Part shown: positions 25,766-34,436 of the stretch, piece by piece
Position numbering within the stretch: the stretch's first letter is position 1
How the letters are laid out: each line of letters starts with the position of its first letter
From: a virus
Strand: one strand, 5' to 3'
Length of the DNA: 64,000 nt
IMG/VR virus record: IMGVR_UViG_3300028563_000022
Coordinates: 1 to 64,000 of that record
Translations under genes and position numbers: made by a program
The notes under the pieces: model-generated
Told to the model about the DNA's origin: nothing
The model's input: the letters and a program-made list of their open reading frames with translations, nothing else
The model's database searches: none

Positions 25766-26502
25766 TGAACATGGGACGCAGAACACTTGGGCCGGTGGGC
25801 GGCAGCGGGGCCTTAACAGGGATGCAATATGAGCCCCTGGCCATCGTTATTGATTCTCCAGGCCAGTTCCATATCTCCGGTAATGTAACCTCAAGATACG
25901 TGCCCGGAAGAACATTTGTTATTAACCCTTTTACTTCCCGCTTGTCTCACGTGGTATCATCTGATTATGGATCTACCCTGGCGGGGAATACGTCTATATT
26001 TCTATCCGATACTATACTATTTTCAGGACAGTCATGTATTGCGTATTTACAGGGTCTAATTGATCTAACTACTAACCTTATGCTTGGCGCATCTGGCTTG
26101 TCATCTGGAGATTATGGCGGAAGTGTAAGCGGGAATATGTTTGATGGAAACATAGGCACGTCAACATACTGGCAAACTGCAAATACACCAGTTGTCTCTG
26201 GAACAACATACGCTGGCGGGTGTGCCTCGGCTTCGTTTCCAATGTCATGGTTCAAGCTATATAATCTTGACTCAGCACATACTCTTTCATCAATACTACT
26301 TCAGTATTACGGGAATGACACAACTAATCAAACCGGAAGTTCCTGGAACAGCGCGGGTACATTTAATCCGGTAACCACGCTATCCAGTCAATTGTTCTTC
26401 CTCCCGGCATCCGTAGGTGCGCATCGAAACTGGAGGCTGCTTGCAAATGTGAGTGCCGGTTCTGCTGATTGGGTAATATGTGAATTCCAGGGAGGTGCGT
26501 AG
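25765..26502 (+). CDS. Tail appendage protein with AT-rich body
   Basis: A 245-aa protein. ATG 25765 overlaps the previous stop, though the frame opens earlier. The first 45 codons have the GC-rich usage of the neighbours, while about 25900-26480 is clearly AT-rich. The body is Ser/Thr/Asn-rich beta structure with a discoidin-like feel (YWQTANTPVVSGTTYAGG...FKLYNLDSAHTLSSILLQYYGND). This is compatible with a recently swapped receptor-binding domain on a conserved stub. Confidence 0.5.
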   Translation: MNMGRRTLGPVGGSGALTGMQYEPLAIVIDSPGQFHISGNVTSRYVPGRTFVINPFTSRLSHVVSSDYGSTLAGNTSIFLSDTILFSGQSCIAYLQGLIDLTTNLMLGASGLSSGDYGGSVSGNMFDGNIGTSTYWQTANTPVVSGTTYAGGCASASFPMSWFKLYNLDSAHTLSSILLQYYGNDTTNQTGSSWNSAGTFNPVTTLSSQLFFLPASVGAHRNWRLLANVSAGSADWVICEFQGGA

Positions 26503-27116
26503 TGGTATTCCTCATACTCAATAGTGTCATTATAGCTGGTCCAGCCGCTTACAATGATGCAGCCATAAGACAAGAACTTTATGTTGCCAACTTTACACAG
26601 GTGGCCGGGAATTTCCACGCCCCTGATGGCTCTGTCACTCCGGTCCCAACGGCTGACCTCACAATGCCTCTTGGCCTGGGGAGTGGCTATGTCCTCGCGC
26701 CTGTCGTTTATGCGCCTAGCAATCCCCCCACAGGCGAGGTCTTGGTGAGCTGGACCCCGGTCCTGGCCGCCGGGGTTGTGACCATGAACCCAGTCTATGG
26801 GCCAGCGCCTGTGGCCTCTACATCTCCCCCCGCGCCGACCTTGGCTCAACTCCAACAGAACGCAATCACGGAGCTGGAGGGCAAGATCGACGCCTACGCC
26901 CAGACGCAATACTCCAACATAAAACGTACCGGAATTATGATGCAGGTTTCCGGATACACGGCAACAGACCTGGAAAATCTCAACACGTTTATAACGGAGA
27001 CCCTCGCGCTCCAGGCTTCCATAGCGACACAAATCAACGCCTGCGCGGATACCACAAGCTTGAACGCGATCTTGGCCAGTCTGCAAACCCAATATGCGCA
27101 ATACCTGACTTCTTGA
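26502..27116 (+). CDS. Possible tail fibre assembly/accessory protein
   Basis: A 204-aa protein starting at GTG that overlaps the previous stop. An N-terminal beta domain is followed by a Pro-rich linker (about 100-115) and a helical C-terminus (LAQLQQNAITELEGKIDAYAQTQY), a layout reminiscent of tail-fibre assembly or DUF4376-like proteins. The assignment rests mainly on this layout and location. Confidence 0.45.
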   Translation: MVFLILNSVIIAGPAAYNDAAIRQELYVANFTQVAGNFHAPDGSVTPVPTADLTMPLGLGSGYVLAPVVYAPSNPPTGEVLVSWTPVLAAGVVTMNPVYGPAPVASTSPPAPTLAQLQQNAITELEGKIDAYAQTQYSNIKRTGIMMQVSGYTATDLENLNTFITETLALQASIATQINACADTTSLNAILASLQTQYAQYLTS

Positions 27117-27126
27117 GGAGGTAATC

Positions 27127-27726
27127 ATGCAGTTTCCACCTCTTTGGCCGCCCAGGGCCGGTGACCTTTTCTTCCTGCAATATGACGCCAGCGACCCCAC
27201 GGATGCCACCTGGCTCAACAAAGAGATGCTCTCCATTGAATCTGGCCGTGAGCTCGACGGGAAGGCCACCATAATCCATGTCGGCATCATCATCACCGAT
27301 GCCGGGGACGTGCTCGAAACGACCTCCGGAGAAACCACGATTGACGACCTGGCCAAGGTCTACGCCGGGAGCCTCATCACCATCATGCGCTGGGATGGCA
27401 TGACGCCGGAGCGTGCCCAGGCCGCCTATCAGGCTGTGCAGGGGCAGGTTGGTAAGCCATACCCTATCGGCCGACTGCTCACCGCATGGCTCGGAATCCC
27501 TGGCCATGATGCGAAGTCGGCCGCCATGGAGTGCGATGTCTTGGCCGCGTTCTATGAAGTGGGCGCGGGTGCAAAACTCCAGCAGGACCCCTGGGATTAC
27601 CTGCCTGAGTCACTGTACCGCGAACTCCTCAGCTCACCGTCCTGGAAGGTGGTCTTCACCGGCTCCATGCGCGTGGCTGGACTGGTCACCGGCAGCGGCC
27701 AGGACAACGCCCTGGTGAGGGCCTGA
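27127..27726 (+). CDS. Second papain-like hydrolase, tail module
   Basis: A 199-aa protein with permuted NlpC/P60-like order: AGDLFFLQ, a His in IIHVGIIIT, then a Cys in MECDVLAAFYEVG. Being encoded among tail-tip genes, it may be carried in the virion to cut peptidoglycan at entry. AGGAGG precedes the ATG. Similar in plan to the enzyme at 2758 but clearly diverged. Confidence 0.6.
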   Translation: MQFPPLWPPRAGDLFFLQYDASDPTDATWLNKEMLSIESGRELDGKATIIHVGIIITDAGDVLETTSGETTIDDLAKVYAGSLITIMRWDGMTPERAQAAYQAVQGQVGKPYPIGRLLTAWLGIPGHDAKSAAMECDVLAAFYEVGAGAKLQQDPWDYLPESLYRELLSSPSWKVVFTGSMRVAGLVTGSGQDNALVRA

Positions 27727-27728
27727 CC

Positions 27729-27911
27729 ATGGCCTATGAGAATGACCCGGCCTTCCCCGAGTATCTGGAGCACATTCAGCACGAGCATCCGGATTGGCCG
27801 AAGGAAAAGCAGTGCTGGGCAGCCGGGAATCGGGTTCGTCGTTTCTATGGGTTCATGGGCGCGCGCCTAGAGGCCGGAATTTCACACGAACACGCCCACG
27901 AAGGAGAATAG
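27729..27911 (+). CDS. Small hypothetical protein
   Basis: A 60-aa acidic, His-rich protein (HIQHEHPDW; HEHAHEGE) of unknown function, starting 2 nt after the hydrolase gene and followed at 3 nt by the next gene. The packing supports it as real. Confidence 0.5.
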   Translation: MAYENDPAFPEYLEHIQHEHPDWPKEKQCWAAGNRVRRFYGFMGARLEAGISHEHAHEGE

Positions 27912-27914
27912 CCC

Positions 27915-28235
27915 ATGTCCATCCCCGTTCTTCCGCCTCTCATCTTTGAGGACACTGTGGCCGAAGGCGAGGAGGCCAAGGATTTTTACGTGGACTGGGG
28001 ACCCTACCTTGCCGCCCAAGTCCCGCTCATTTTAGCGGACACCATTGCGACATCGAGCTGGTCAACGCCGACCAACGCCACGGTAGGGACAAAGGGGAAC
28101 GACACCACCCACACGTGGTTTTGGGTAAGCAATCCTACGACGGCCCTGGACAATATTCAGATGAAAAACACCATCACCACGGCAGGTGGCCGTACGTACA
28201 CGCTTCCCGTTCAGATCAACATCAGCCAGCATTAG
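27915..28235 (+). CDS. Small beta-rich virion protein
   Basis: A 106-aa protein with an Ig-like strand pattern (WSTPTNATVGTKGNDTTHTWFWVSNPT) and a QINISQH ending typical of small phage proteins that carry one beta-sandwich. AAGGAG lies upstream. Probably an accessory tail protein. Confidence 0.5.
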   Translation: MSIPVLPPLIFEDTVAEGEEAKDFYVDWGPYLAAQVPLILADTIATSSWSTPTNATVGTKGNDTTHTWFWVSNPTTALDNIQMKNTITTAGGRTYTLPVQINISQH

Positions 28236-28246
28236 GAGATGCCATC

Positions 28247-28666
28247 ATGAGCAAGTCCGATACTTTTGAAGCCGACGTTCTGAAGGACGAATTTCAGGGA
28301 ACTGCTTTTAGTTGGAATGCCGATACAGTGCTTTACGTTGCATTACATTCGGCCGATCCGACCGACGCGGGCAGCGAGTCTTCCAACGAGGTGGCCTACA
28401 CCGGGTATGCCCGCGTGGCGGTAAACCGCACCTCCGGTGCGTGGACTATCTCCGGGACAAACCCGACAACTGCCACGAATGCAGCTGATATTCTTTTCCC
28501 GAAATGTACGGGGGGCTCTGCGACGGCAACGTATTTTTCCATTGGAGTTGCCTCGACTGGAGCTACTGAAATCCTCCATTCGGGTGCTTTAACCTCTTCT
28601 ATGTCGATCTCGACGAACATTACCCCCAGGCTCGCGGCCGGGCAGGTTACGATCACCGAGGACTAG
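28247..28666 (+). CDS. Phage tail fibre-family small protein
   Basis: A 139-aa protein with a pattern I recognise from conserved siphophage tail-region proteins: DTVLYVALHSADPT, EVAYTGYARVAV, GGSATATYFSIGVAS. I chose ATG 28247 after TTAGGAGATG; the frame is open upstream across the previous gene. Likely part of the tail-tip complex. Confidence 0.6.
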   Translation: MSKSDTFEADVLKDEFQGTAFSWNADTVLYVALHSADPTDAGSESSNEVAYTGYARVAVNRTSGAWTISGTNPTTATNAADILFPKCTGGSATATYFSIGVASTGATEILHSGALTSSMSISTNITPRLAAGQVTITED

Positions 28667-28669
28667 CCT

Positions 28670-30169
28670 GTGACCACTGAGGTCATAAAAATTGTCGATA
28701 CGGCGGGGGGGGGTGACTATACCACCCTCCTCGCCGCGCTTACGGCCAACGCCCAAGATCTGACCGCGACGGACAAGATACTGCATATAAAATGCCGTCG
28801 CGGTTCGGGTGGCGGTCAAGACACCTCTATAAATGGCAGTAGTAATCAGTTTGCGGGCTACACAACTGATGCAACTCGTTATGTATTCATAGAAGGAGAC
28901 CCCCTTACAGGAAATAACGCAACACCACTTTGGTCAAATACGAAATATACATTATATCAAGGTGGTAACTGGAATCAGTTTGGCATTCCAGGTGGATTCA
29001 ATTTTATTATACAAGGGCTTCAAGTATATTGCGATGGCTTTATTGCAGGATTTATAGGAGGGCCTGGATACTCTAGTGTTGGGTCTACTGCAATAGTTAA
29101 TAACTGCTTCATATATAAACCAAATCCATCTTCCACCTATGGGGGTCCTTCAGCTTTTGGTTGGAGTGATGTTCGTTCAATATTAACAATAACCAATACC
29201 ATTGTGGTTGGTTTTTACCAGGGAGATACCTCAAGTGGTAACGCTGGAAAGGCATTTGATGGGGGAAATTGTATTTTCAGAAATTGTTTAGCCTATAACT
29301 GCGATATGGGTTTTAATTGTGGGGGCTCTGGAGTTGCAACTAACTGCATAGCGGTTAATTCGAGTGTAATTATCTCAGGGACGATGGCAGGATTCTATTA
29401 CGCCACAACCGGACAGGTTAATAACTGCGTTTCCAGTGACACTACAGCTACCTCATTCGGAGGAGCCGGAAACAAGGCTAACCAAGTCCCAATTTTCGTC
29501 AATGTTGCCGGATTGGACTTCCATTTGTCCCCCTCGGACACCGTAGCCCAAGGCGCGGGCACCAATTTGTCCGCCTACTTTACCACTGACATGGACGGCG
29601 ACACGATCACCAGCTGGTCAATGGGTGCAGATGCGCAGGTAGGTGGAGGAACGACCTACGCCGACGGCCACGGCACCGCAGCCGGAACGTCCTCAGCCTC
29701 TTCCGGCGATGCTCCCTTGCTCGACGGTGCGGGCACGGCCTCGGGCCTTGGAAGCGCTACGGCAACAGGTGATGAGATCCTTGACGGAAGTGGATCAGCA
29801 GCAGGCACGAGCGCTGCTTCCTCTGGAGACTCACCCATCCTGGACGGCGCTGGAACCGCTGCGGGTGCGTCCTTGGCCCAGGCCGGTGATGATGAGATAC
29901 TTGACGGATCAGGATCCGCCTCAGGGACGTCCACAGTCACCGTCGGCATAGATGGCTTCGCGGACGGCTCGGGATCGGCCACAGGCGCATCCACAGCTAC
30001 CGGCAAGCTCGACGATGCCGGAGCAGCCAGCCCCAACCCCCAGAGCCCCAGGTGGAGGCGTGTTGCGCCCGTGCAGAAAAGCCGGATCGTTACCCTCAAA
30101 ACGATGCCAAAGCGCGTTGTGACCCCAATACAGCATAGCAGGCTTGTAACCGTGGCCGCGCCCGCGTGA
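28670..30169 (+). CDS. Beta-helix tail spike/fibre with Gly-Ala repeats
   Basis: A 499-aa protein (GTG start). Residues 1-310 read as a parallel beta-helix with many N-G turns (GVATNCIAVNSSVIISG) and are AT-rich at the DNA level (about 28790-29480). From about 325 to 445 follow imperfect repeats of 20-25 aa around DGSGSAAGTS and GDEILDGAG, encoded by GC-rich DNA, then a basic end. Beta-helix plus repeat stalk suggests a host-recognition spike. Confidence 0.6.
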   Translation: MTTEVIKIVDTAGGGDYTTLLAALTANAQDLTATDKILHIKCRRGSGGGQDTSINGSSNQFAGYTTDATRYVFIEGDPLTGNNATPLWSNTKYTLYQGGNWNQFGIPGGFNFIIQGLQVYCDGFIAGFIGGPGYSSVGSTAIVNNCFIYKPNPSSTYGGPSAFGWSDVRSILTITNTIVVGFYQGDTSSGNAGKAFDGGNCIFRNCLAYNCDMGFNCGGSGVATNCIAVNSSVIISGTMAGFYYATTGQVNNCVSSDTTATSFGGAGNKANQVPIFVNVAGLDFHLSPSDTVAQGAGTNLSAYFTTDMDGDTITSWSMGADAQVGGGTTYADGHGTAAGTSSASSGDAPLLDGAGTASGLGSATATGDEILDGSGSAAGTSAASSGDSPILDGAGTAAGASLAQAGDDEILDGSGSASGTSTVTVGIDGFADGSGSATGASTATGKLDDAGAASPNPQSPRWRRVAPVQKSRIVTLKTMPKRVVTPIQHSRLVTVAAPA

Positions 30170-30196
30170 TTGCCACACCCGCCAGATAAGGGACTT

Positions 30197-31456
30197 ATGC
30201 GCGCACCTGTTATCTCACCGGAAAAGGCCACCGCGCTCCTTGAAGAGTGTGGGGGAAACGTAGCGATGGCGGCGCGGAAGTCGGGGCTTTCCCGGCGCAC
30301 GCTTCGGCGCCGCGCTGGCCCAAGGAAACTTGGACCTGAAGGCAGGTTCCAGGCCGAGTTCAGCACAGACTCCTGCGCCATTGAGTCCAAGTCCACCCGG
30401 ATCATGACTCTGGAGCAAGCCTTGGCCAACGCCCAGGTAGACTTGACTACCTGGCAGGTTGACCGCCATGTGATAAATAAATGGGAAGTCGGGATGAAGG
30501 ACCCCGACGGCCGGGGTGTCCTCGTCGAACCCCTGTTCCAGGTCAAGGTCTGGCTCAAGCGTAAAACCCAGACCCCTCTGGAAGTGGCACTCCGGGAAAT
30601 AACGAGCAAACTGCGCAGAAATCCGCTGAGGCATCCGCCCATTATCCATGGGGATTTGACCGACCCCCATTGCCTGGAAATCAGTCTGTACGACCACCAC
30701 TTCGGCAAGCTGGCCTGGGATAAGGAAACCGGCAACGACTATGACGTGGACATCGCCGAGCGCATCTACATGGAGGCCGTGGTTGATTTATTGGCCAAGG
30801 CCAGCGGATTTCCCGTCAGCGAAATCCTGTTCCCGGTTGGCCAGGACTTCCTCCATGTGAACAACGCTGAGTTCACGACTGCCAAGGGCACGAGCCAGGA
30901 CGTGGATAGCCGTTTGCCCCGGATCATGAAGACCGCCGCCAAGGCGGTCATTTGGGCTTTGGACCGCTGCCGCGAAGTTGCCCCGGTTCGAGTCATCTGG
31001 GTGCCGGGAAACCATGACCCCCTGACCAGTTTCTTCTTCTGCTGGTACCTGGAGGCTTATTTCAAAGGTTGCCCCGAAGTCACCATCGACGTGTCGGAGA
31101 CCGCCAGGAAGTATCACCGCTATGGGGTGAACCTGCTCGGATTCACGCATGGGAATGAGGAAGCGCACAGGGATTTGCCAACCATCATGGCCGCCGAGCG
31201 CAAGCAGGACTGGGCCGAGTGCTTCCAGTATGAGTGGCACGTGGGCCATCTGCACAAGCGCAAGGAAACTCGGTACTCTGCCGGCGACACTTTCGGCGGG
31301 GTAGGGGTCCGGGTTCTGCCCTCGTTGTCAGGGACGGACGCCTGGCACTACAAGAAGGGCTATGTTGGTGGCAACAGGGCGGCCGAGGCCTACCTCTGGA
31401 GCTTGACGAGAGGGTACTCAGGACATTTTTCTAGTTCCATCAACGATAATATGTAG
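30197..31456 (+). CDS. Metallophosphoesterase with N-terminal HTH
   Basis: A 419-aa protein. The N-terminus carries a Fis-like helix-turn-helix (LLEECGGNVAMAARKSGLSRRTLRRR). The body has calcineurin-type motifs: DHHFGK, GQDFLHVNN, PGNHD, GFTHGNEE and GHLHK, which provide two metal sites. Such enzymes hydrolyse phosphodiesters; phage examples are seen near structural genes. ATG 30197 has AAGGGA upstream; a TTG at 30170 is the longer option. It ends the rightward late operon beside attP. Confidence 0.75.
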   Translation: MRAPVISPEKATALLEECGGNVAMAARKSGLSRRTLRRRAGPRKLGPEGRFQAEFSTDSCAIESKSTRIMTLEQALANAQVDLTTWQVDRHVINKWEVGMKDPDGRGVLVEPLFQVKVWLKRKTQTPLEVALREITSKLRRNPLRHPPIIHGDLTDPHCLEISLYDHHFGKLAWDKETGNDYDVDIAERIYMEAVVDLLAKASGFPVSEILFPVGQDFLHVNNAEFTTAKGTSQDVDSRLPRIMKTAAKAVIWALDRCREVAPVRVIWVPGNHDPLTSFFFCWYLEAYFKGCPEVTIDVSETARKYHRYGVNLLGFTHGNEEAHRDLPTIMAAERKQDWAECFQYEWHVGHLHKRKETRYSAGDTFGGVGVRVLPSLSGTDAWHYKKGYVGGNRAAEAYLWSLTRGYSGHFSSSINDNM

Positions 31457-31634
31457 TCAATTTTGTAGTCAATCAGAAAGTAGTCAAATTAAAAACTAGT
31501 TATATCTGCTAGTTACATGGCCTATCAACATCGCGGGTCATGATATCCTTTGCGTGTATCATCAGGTACTTAGGCCTCTTTGTTTGTAGTCAATTCTGAC
31601 GGGCTCAGTGGCTTGGCGGGGATTTTGTAGTCAA
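31452..31634. promoter_or_regulatory. attP: Putative attP with integrase arm-type repeats
   Basis: Five direct copies of GTAGTCAA (most as TGTAGTCAA) lie around the integrase 3' end: 31452-31460, 31464-31472, 31480-31487, 31585-31593 and 31626-31634, the last two inside the int coding region. Between them is a perfect inverted repeat AACTAG (31494-31499) / CTAGTT (31509-31514) that could be a core-type site. Arm-site clusters flanking a core next to int are characteristic of tyrosine integrase attP sites. The exact crossover core cannot be fixed without a host attB. Confidence 0.6.
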
Positions 31635-32643
31635 TTGTAGGAAGCATGTTGACCGCCTCCAGCTTCGCCCGGGGAATGACGTGTTGGTAGGTGTTCAGGG
31701 TTTGAGTTGGCTTCTTGTGACCCATCATGTCGGACACTGACCGCAAGTCCGCTCCGTTGCCCAGGGTGTATGTGGCGAAGTAATGCCGCAAGTCATAGGG
31801 CCGCAGGCGCCGGGTGATACCCGCGCGCTTCAGGGTGTTGTGCCAGCCAATCCAGCCTGACTTGGTTATCGGGCGCCCGAAGTAATGGACGATGTGCCCT
31901 TGGCCACCATCCTCATCCCGCCACACGGCCAGAAACCCACGTAACTGATCGGTCAGGGGGATGAATCGCGCGGGTATGCCCCGCTTCTTCGCACTGGTGA
32001 TGCGTAGAATCCCTTCATTGAAGTCCACATCATCCCAGGTCAGGCTGAACAGTTCCTTGCGCCCGGGGCGCACGCCGGTAAGCGCGGACAGCACCGCCAG
32101 GCGGAAGGTACTGGGCTTGGCATGTCGGAGGATAGCATGGAACTCCTCCTGGGTCGGCGGGTAGATGACATCGCGGTCATCCGGCAGCAGCGTGACACGC
32201 ACGGGCTTATCCAGGAGGTCAGCGTTGTAAGCATAGTTCAGGATCGACTTCACCAGGGCCAGGTGCTTGTTGATGGAGACATTCTTGATCTTCGTTTCTC
32301 GACAGGCATCCACCACGGCCTGGATGTGCTCTGTGGTGATCTTCTTCAGGAGGACTGTCCCGAGGATTGGCAGAATGTATTTGTTCAGGGTGTAGCCATC
32401 ACCGGACAGGGTGGTGCTGACAAAATCCTTAGAGGAGTAGTATGCCGGGAGGATACTGGCGAAGGTCTTATGGGAAACGGTAGGGGGCAGATTGGCCGCG
32501 GGCCGATGCTTCTTATTGTACTTGATCTGGGCGAGCTTCAGCTCAACTTCTTCCTCAGAGTCACCCTTTACCGGCTGCACACGGCCGGTGTGGTCCCGGT
32601 ACGTTCCGTACCAGCCCTTGCACCCTTTCTTTTGGTAGGCCAT
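31570..32643 (-). CDS. int: Tyrosine integrase
   Basis: A 357-aa site-specific recombinase. An arm-binding N-terminal region (about 1-55) precedes a SAM-like core-binding domain (about 57-145) and the catalytic domain with Arg 192 (LTGVRPG), Lys about 219, RPYDLRH (Arg 286, with Tyr in place of the first His of HxxR, as in many phage integrases), His 309 (MMGHKK) and nucleophile Tyr 319 (NTYQ). It would insert the phage at attB by recombination at the adjacent attP. Confidence 0.93.
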   Translation of the reverse strand: MAYQKKGCKGWYGTYRDHTGRVQPVKGDSEEEVELKLAQIKYNKKHRPAANLPPTVSHKTFASILPAYYSSKDFVSTTLSGDGYTLNKYILPILGTVLLKKITTEHIQAVVDACRETKIKNVSINKHLALVKSILNYAYNADLLDKPVRVTLLPDDRDVIYPPTQEEFHAILRHAKPSTFRLAVLSALTGVRPGRKELFSLTWDDVDFNEGILRITSAKKRGIPARFIPLTDQLRGFLAVWRDEDGGQGHIVHYFGRPITKSGWIGWHNTLKRAGITRRLRPYDLRHYFATYTLGNGADLRSVSDMMGHKKPTQTLNTYQHVIPRAKLEAVNMLPTIDYKIPAKPLSPSELTTNKEA

Positions 32644-32888
32644 TTGTCACTTGTTAGAGCCATTTTCCCGCTGCTGTCAATGAAAACCCGACAAGGCTTG
32701 GCGGTCTTCGCGGGCCGGTGGCCCTCCGGGTCGGCCATGAACTCGTCCAGGGTGGACGCGGCATAGCGGTTGTTTGGCCCGCAAGTGGCGATGACGTAGG
32801 TGCCAATCCACTTTTTGAATTGCTCCACAGTGGCCCCGCAGTAGCGCGAGGCACCGTAAGCATCGAAGAAGGGGCCATGGATACTCAC
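32568..32888 (-). CDS. Excisionase-like small DNA-binding protein
   Basis: A 106-aa protein from a GTG, overlapping the integrase start by 76 nt in another frame. Residues 9-55 (YGASRYCGATVEQFKKWI ... NNRYAASTLDEFMA) look like a winged helix-turn-helix of the excisionase/HTH_17 type. Overlap with int is common for recombination directionality factors. The C-terminal third may be constrained mainly by the overlapping integrase frame. Confidence 0.5.
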   Translation of the reverse strand: MSIHGPFFDAYGASRYCGATVEQFKKWIGTYVIATCGPNNRYAASTLDEFMADPEGHRPAKTAKPCRVFIDSSGKMALTSDKWPTKRKGARAGTERTGTTPAVCSR

Positions 32889-32954
32889 GATTGCACCGCC
32901 ATCATGCGGCTATTATGATGGCCCACGCGAGTAGGGGAGCCTTGGTGTTGGCGG

Positions 32955-33188
32955 TCATGGCTTGCCCTCCCGTGCGGCCTTGAGGTCTTCCAAAGCGACC
33001 CCTAGAGCCGACACATTGTCCACCGGAAATTCGACGCTTGTTGCTATCCCATCCGGTTCCCCCCAGGCATCACCGGGTCCGTTTATAAGTGTGTCCGCCG
33101 CTGCGATCACGGCATCCTTCGCGTCCTCAATGCGCTTGAGCTTGGCTTGGTGCAGGTCAGACAGATATCCAAGTACAGCAGCGTCCAT
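32955..33188 (-). CDS. Small helical early protein
   Basis: A 77-aa helical protein, last of a run of four coupled genes; its ATG overlaps the stop of the upstream gene (TGATG). The C-terminus (ALEDLKAAREGKP) resembles the ends of its longer neighbours. Function unknown. Confidence 0.5.
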   Translation of the reverse strand: MDAAVLGYLSDLHQAKLKRIEDAKDAVIAAADTLINGPGDAWGEPDGIATSVEFPVDNVSALGVALEDLKAAREGKP

Positions 33189-33565
33189 CACTCCATCTCC
33201 TCCCCCAGCGCGGCGCGGGCTACTGTAATAAGTGCGTCATAAGCATACTCAAAATCGCAGTCTTCTGGTCTTGAGAAAGTATTCTCTTCCACTTCATTTA
33301 CCTTGTACTGCTTCGCAATATCTCCCATCGCCTCCCGGTACTTGTCCGCCCGTGTGGTTGCCTTATCTCTCCCCCTTAGACATTCATCCAACCTCTTTCG
33401 CTCCTCAAGGATAGTATTGTTCAGCCTCGCAATGCTATTCTGTTGGTCAAGGTAACGCTGCTCTGCGGCAGAAAGCTGGGCGCGAAGTGATTCACAAGAT
33501 GGGCACCCGGTCATTGATGTTATCATTTCAGCAGTCCCTCCAAGGTAGATTTTCCCTGTTCCCAT
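33188..33565 (-). CDS. Coiled-coil early protein (Ea22-like)
   Basis: A 125-aa protein: CPSC near the N-terminus, a coiled coil (LRAQLSAAEQRYLDQ...), RADKYREAM and a C-terminal ARAALGEEME. The shared LRAQL, RADK and RAAL blocks make it a paralogue of the next two upstream genes. In layout it resembles the Ea22-like proteins of lambdoid early regions. The stop of the upstream gene overlaps its ATG. Confidence 0.55.
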   Translation of the reverse strand: MGTGKIYLGGTAEMITSMTGCPSCESLRAQLSAAEQRYLDQQNSIARLNNTILEERKRLDECLRGRDKATTRADKYREAMGDIAKQYKVNEVEENTFSRPEDCDFEYAYDALITVARAALGEEME

Positions 33566-33939
33566 CACACCACCTTCCCGGCATCGGCCAGCGCGGCGCG
33601 GAGTGCCAAGAGCTTATCCGCCCCAACTCGGCAAATACCTCTGTCCACTTCTAGGTCTTCATCAGCATCGTCCATAACGGCTATTGCTGCCTGCTTCAGC
33701 TTATCCGCCCTCGCGGTGGCCCGCTGTAGCTGAATGTCCATTTCCTTTAGGATGGAATCCCTATTGCGTCTTGTTCCGGACAGAGTCCGTTGGCACTCGA
33801 CAAGTTGCTCCTGTGCGGCGGCAAGCTGGGCGCGGAGGGAGGCTACATAGTCTTCATGGTAGCACATCCCCGACTGGTCTCCAGGAGCGGAACAACAGTA
33901 GTCTCCGCCACCCTTCTGTGTGAATCTGATTGGTTCCAT
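33565..33939 (-). CDS. Coiled-coil early protein, paralogue
   Basis: A 124-aa protein with a Cys-rich start (DYCCSAPG ... MCYHEDY), a coiled coil beginning SLRAQLAAAQEQL, then RADKLKQAA and LRAALADAG. Homologous blocks are shared with both neighbours, including the DNA word CAGCGCGGCGCGG near the 3' end. Confidence 0.55.
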   Translation of the reverse strand: MEPIRFTQKGGGDYCCSAPGDQSGMCYHEDYVASLRAQLAAAQEQLVECQRTLSGTRRNRDSILKEMDIQLQRATARADKLKQAAIAVMDDADEDLEVDRGICRVGADKLLALRAALADAGKVV

Positions 33940-34433
33940 CACTCCACCTCACCGGCCAGCGCGGCGCGGGCCTTTTCGTGCATGTTGCGTTTGGGCAAGC
34001 ACTGCGACACATAGTTTTTAGAATTCGCGTAGAACTCTAGCGCACTCTTGTACTTGTCCACCCTCTGGGTGACCACATCGCGCTGACCTTTGACCGCAAG
34101 GATTACTCGGCTGAAGTCATCCCGCTCCCTCTCGCGCTCCTCAACTCCCAGGCGTAACGCGGTATTTTCTTCGCAGCAGTCCAGGTATTTTCGCGTGAGG
34201 TGGTATTGTATATCCACCAACTGCCTCTTGCACTCCTCCAGCTCCTTCACCACCTTTCCAAACGTCGGCATAACCGGCGCATCCTCCGGCCGTAGCACGG
34301 TGGGCCAGGGATTCGTGCCCGTAAGATGGTCAACCAGGGTTGTGAGTGCTTGGCGCTCCTCGGGCGTGGCTTGCAACACAAGTTCGGGGTGCCCGAGGAT
34401 GAAATTGACGTTATCTAGTATTGAGTTTTCCAT
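33939..34433 (-). CDS. Coiled-coil early protein, paralogue
   Basis: A 164-aa protein, longest of the coiled-coil cassette. The N-terminal 65 residues are distinct (PEERQALTTLVDHLTG), then a charged coiled coil and the shared RVDKYKSAL and ARAALAGEVE blocks. Overlap with the next gene is TGATG. Likely produced by tandem duplication followed by divergence. Confidence 0.55.
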   Translation of the reverse strand: MENSILDNVNFILGHPELVLQATPEERQALTTLVDHLTGTNPWPTVLRPEDAPVMPTFGKVVKELEECKRQLVDIQYHLTRKYLDCCEENTALRLGVEERERERDDFSRVILAVKGQRDVVTQRVDKYKSALEFYANSKNYVSQCLPKRNMHEKARAALAGEVE

Positions 34434-34436
34434 CGG

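Noticed and set aside
32889-32957. An 18-codon ORF (MTANTKAPLLAWAIIIAA) before the excisionase-like gene
   Set aside because: It could be a leader peptide, since its ATG overlaps the previous stop, but it is too short to support and has no clear ribosome-binding site.
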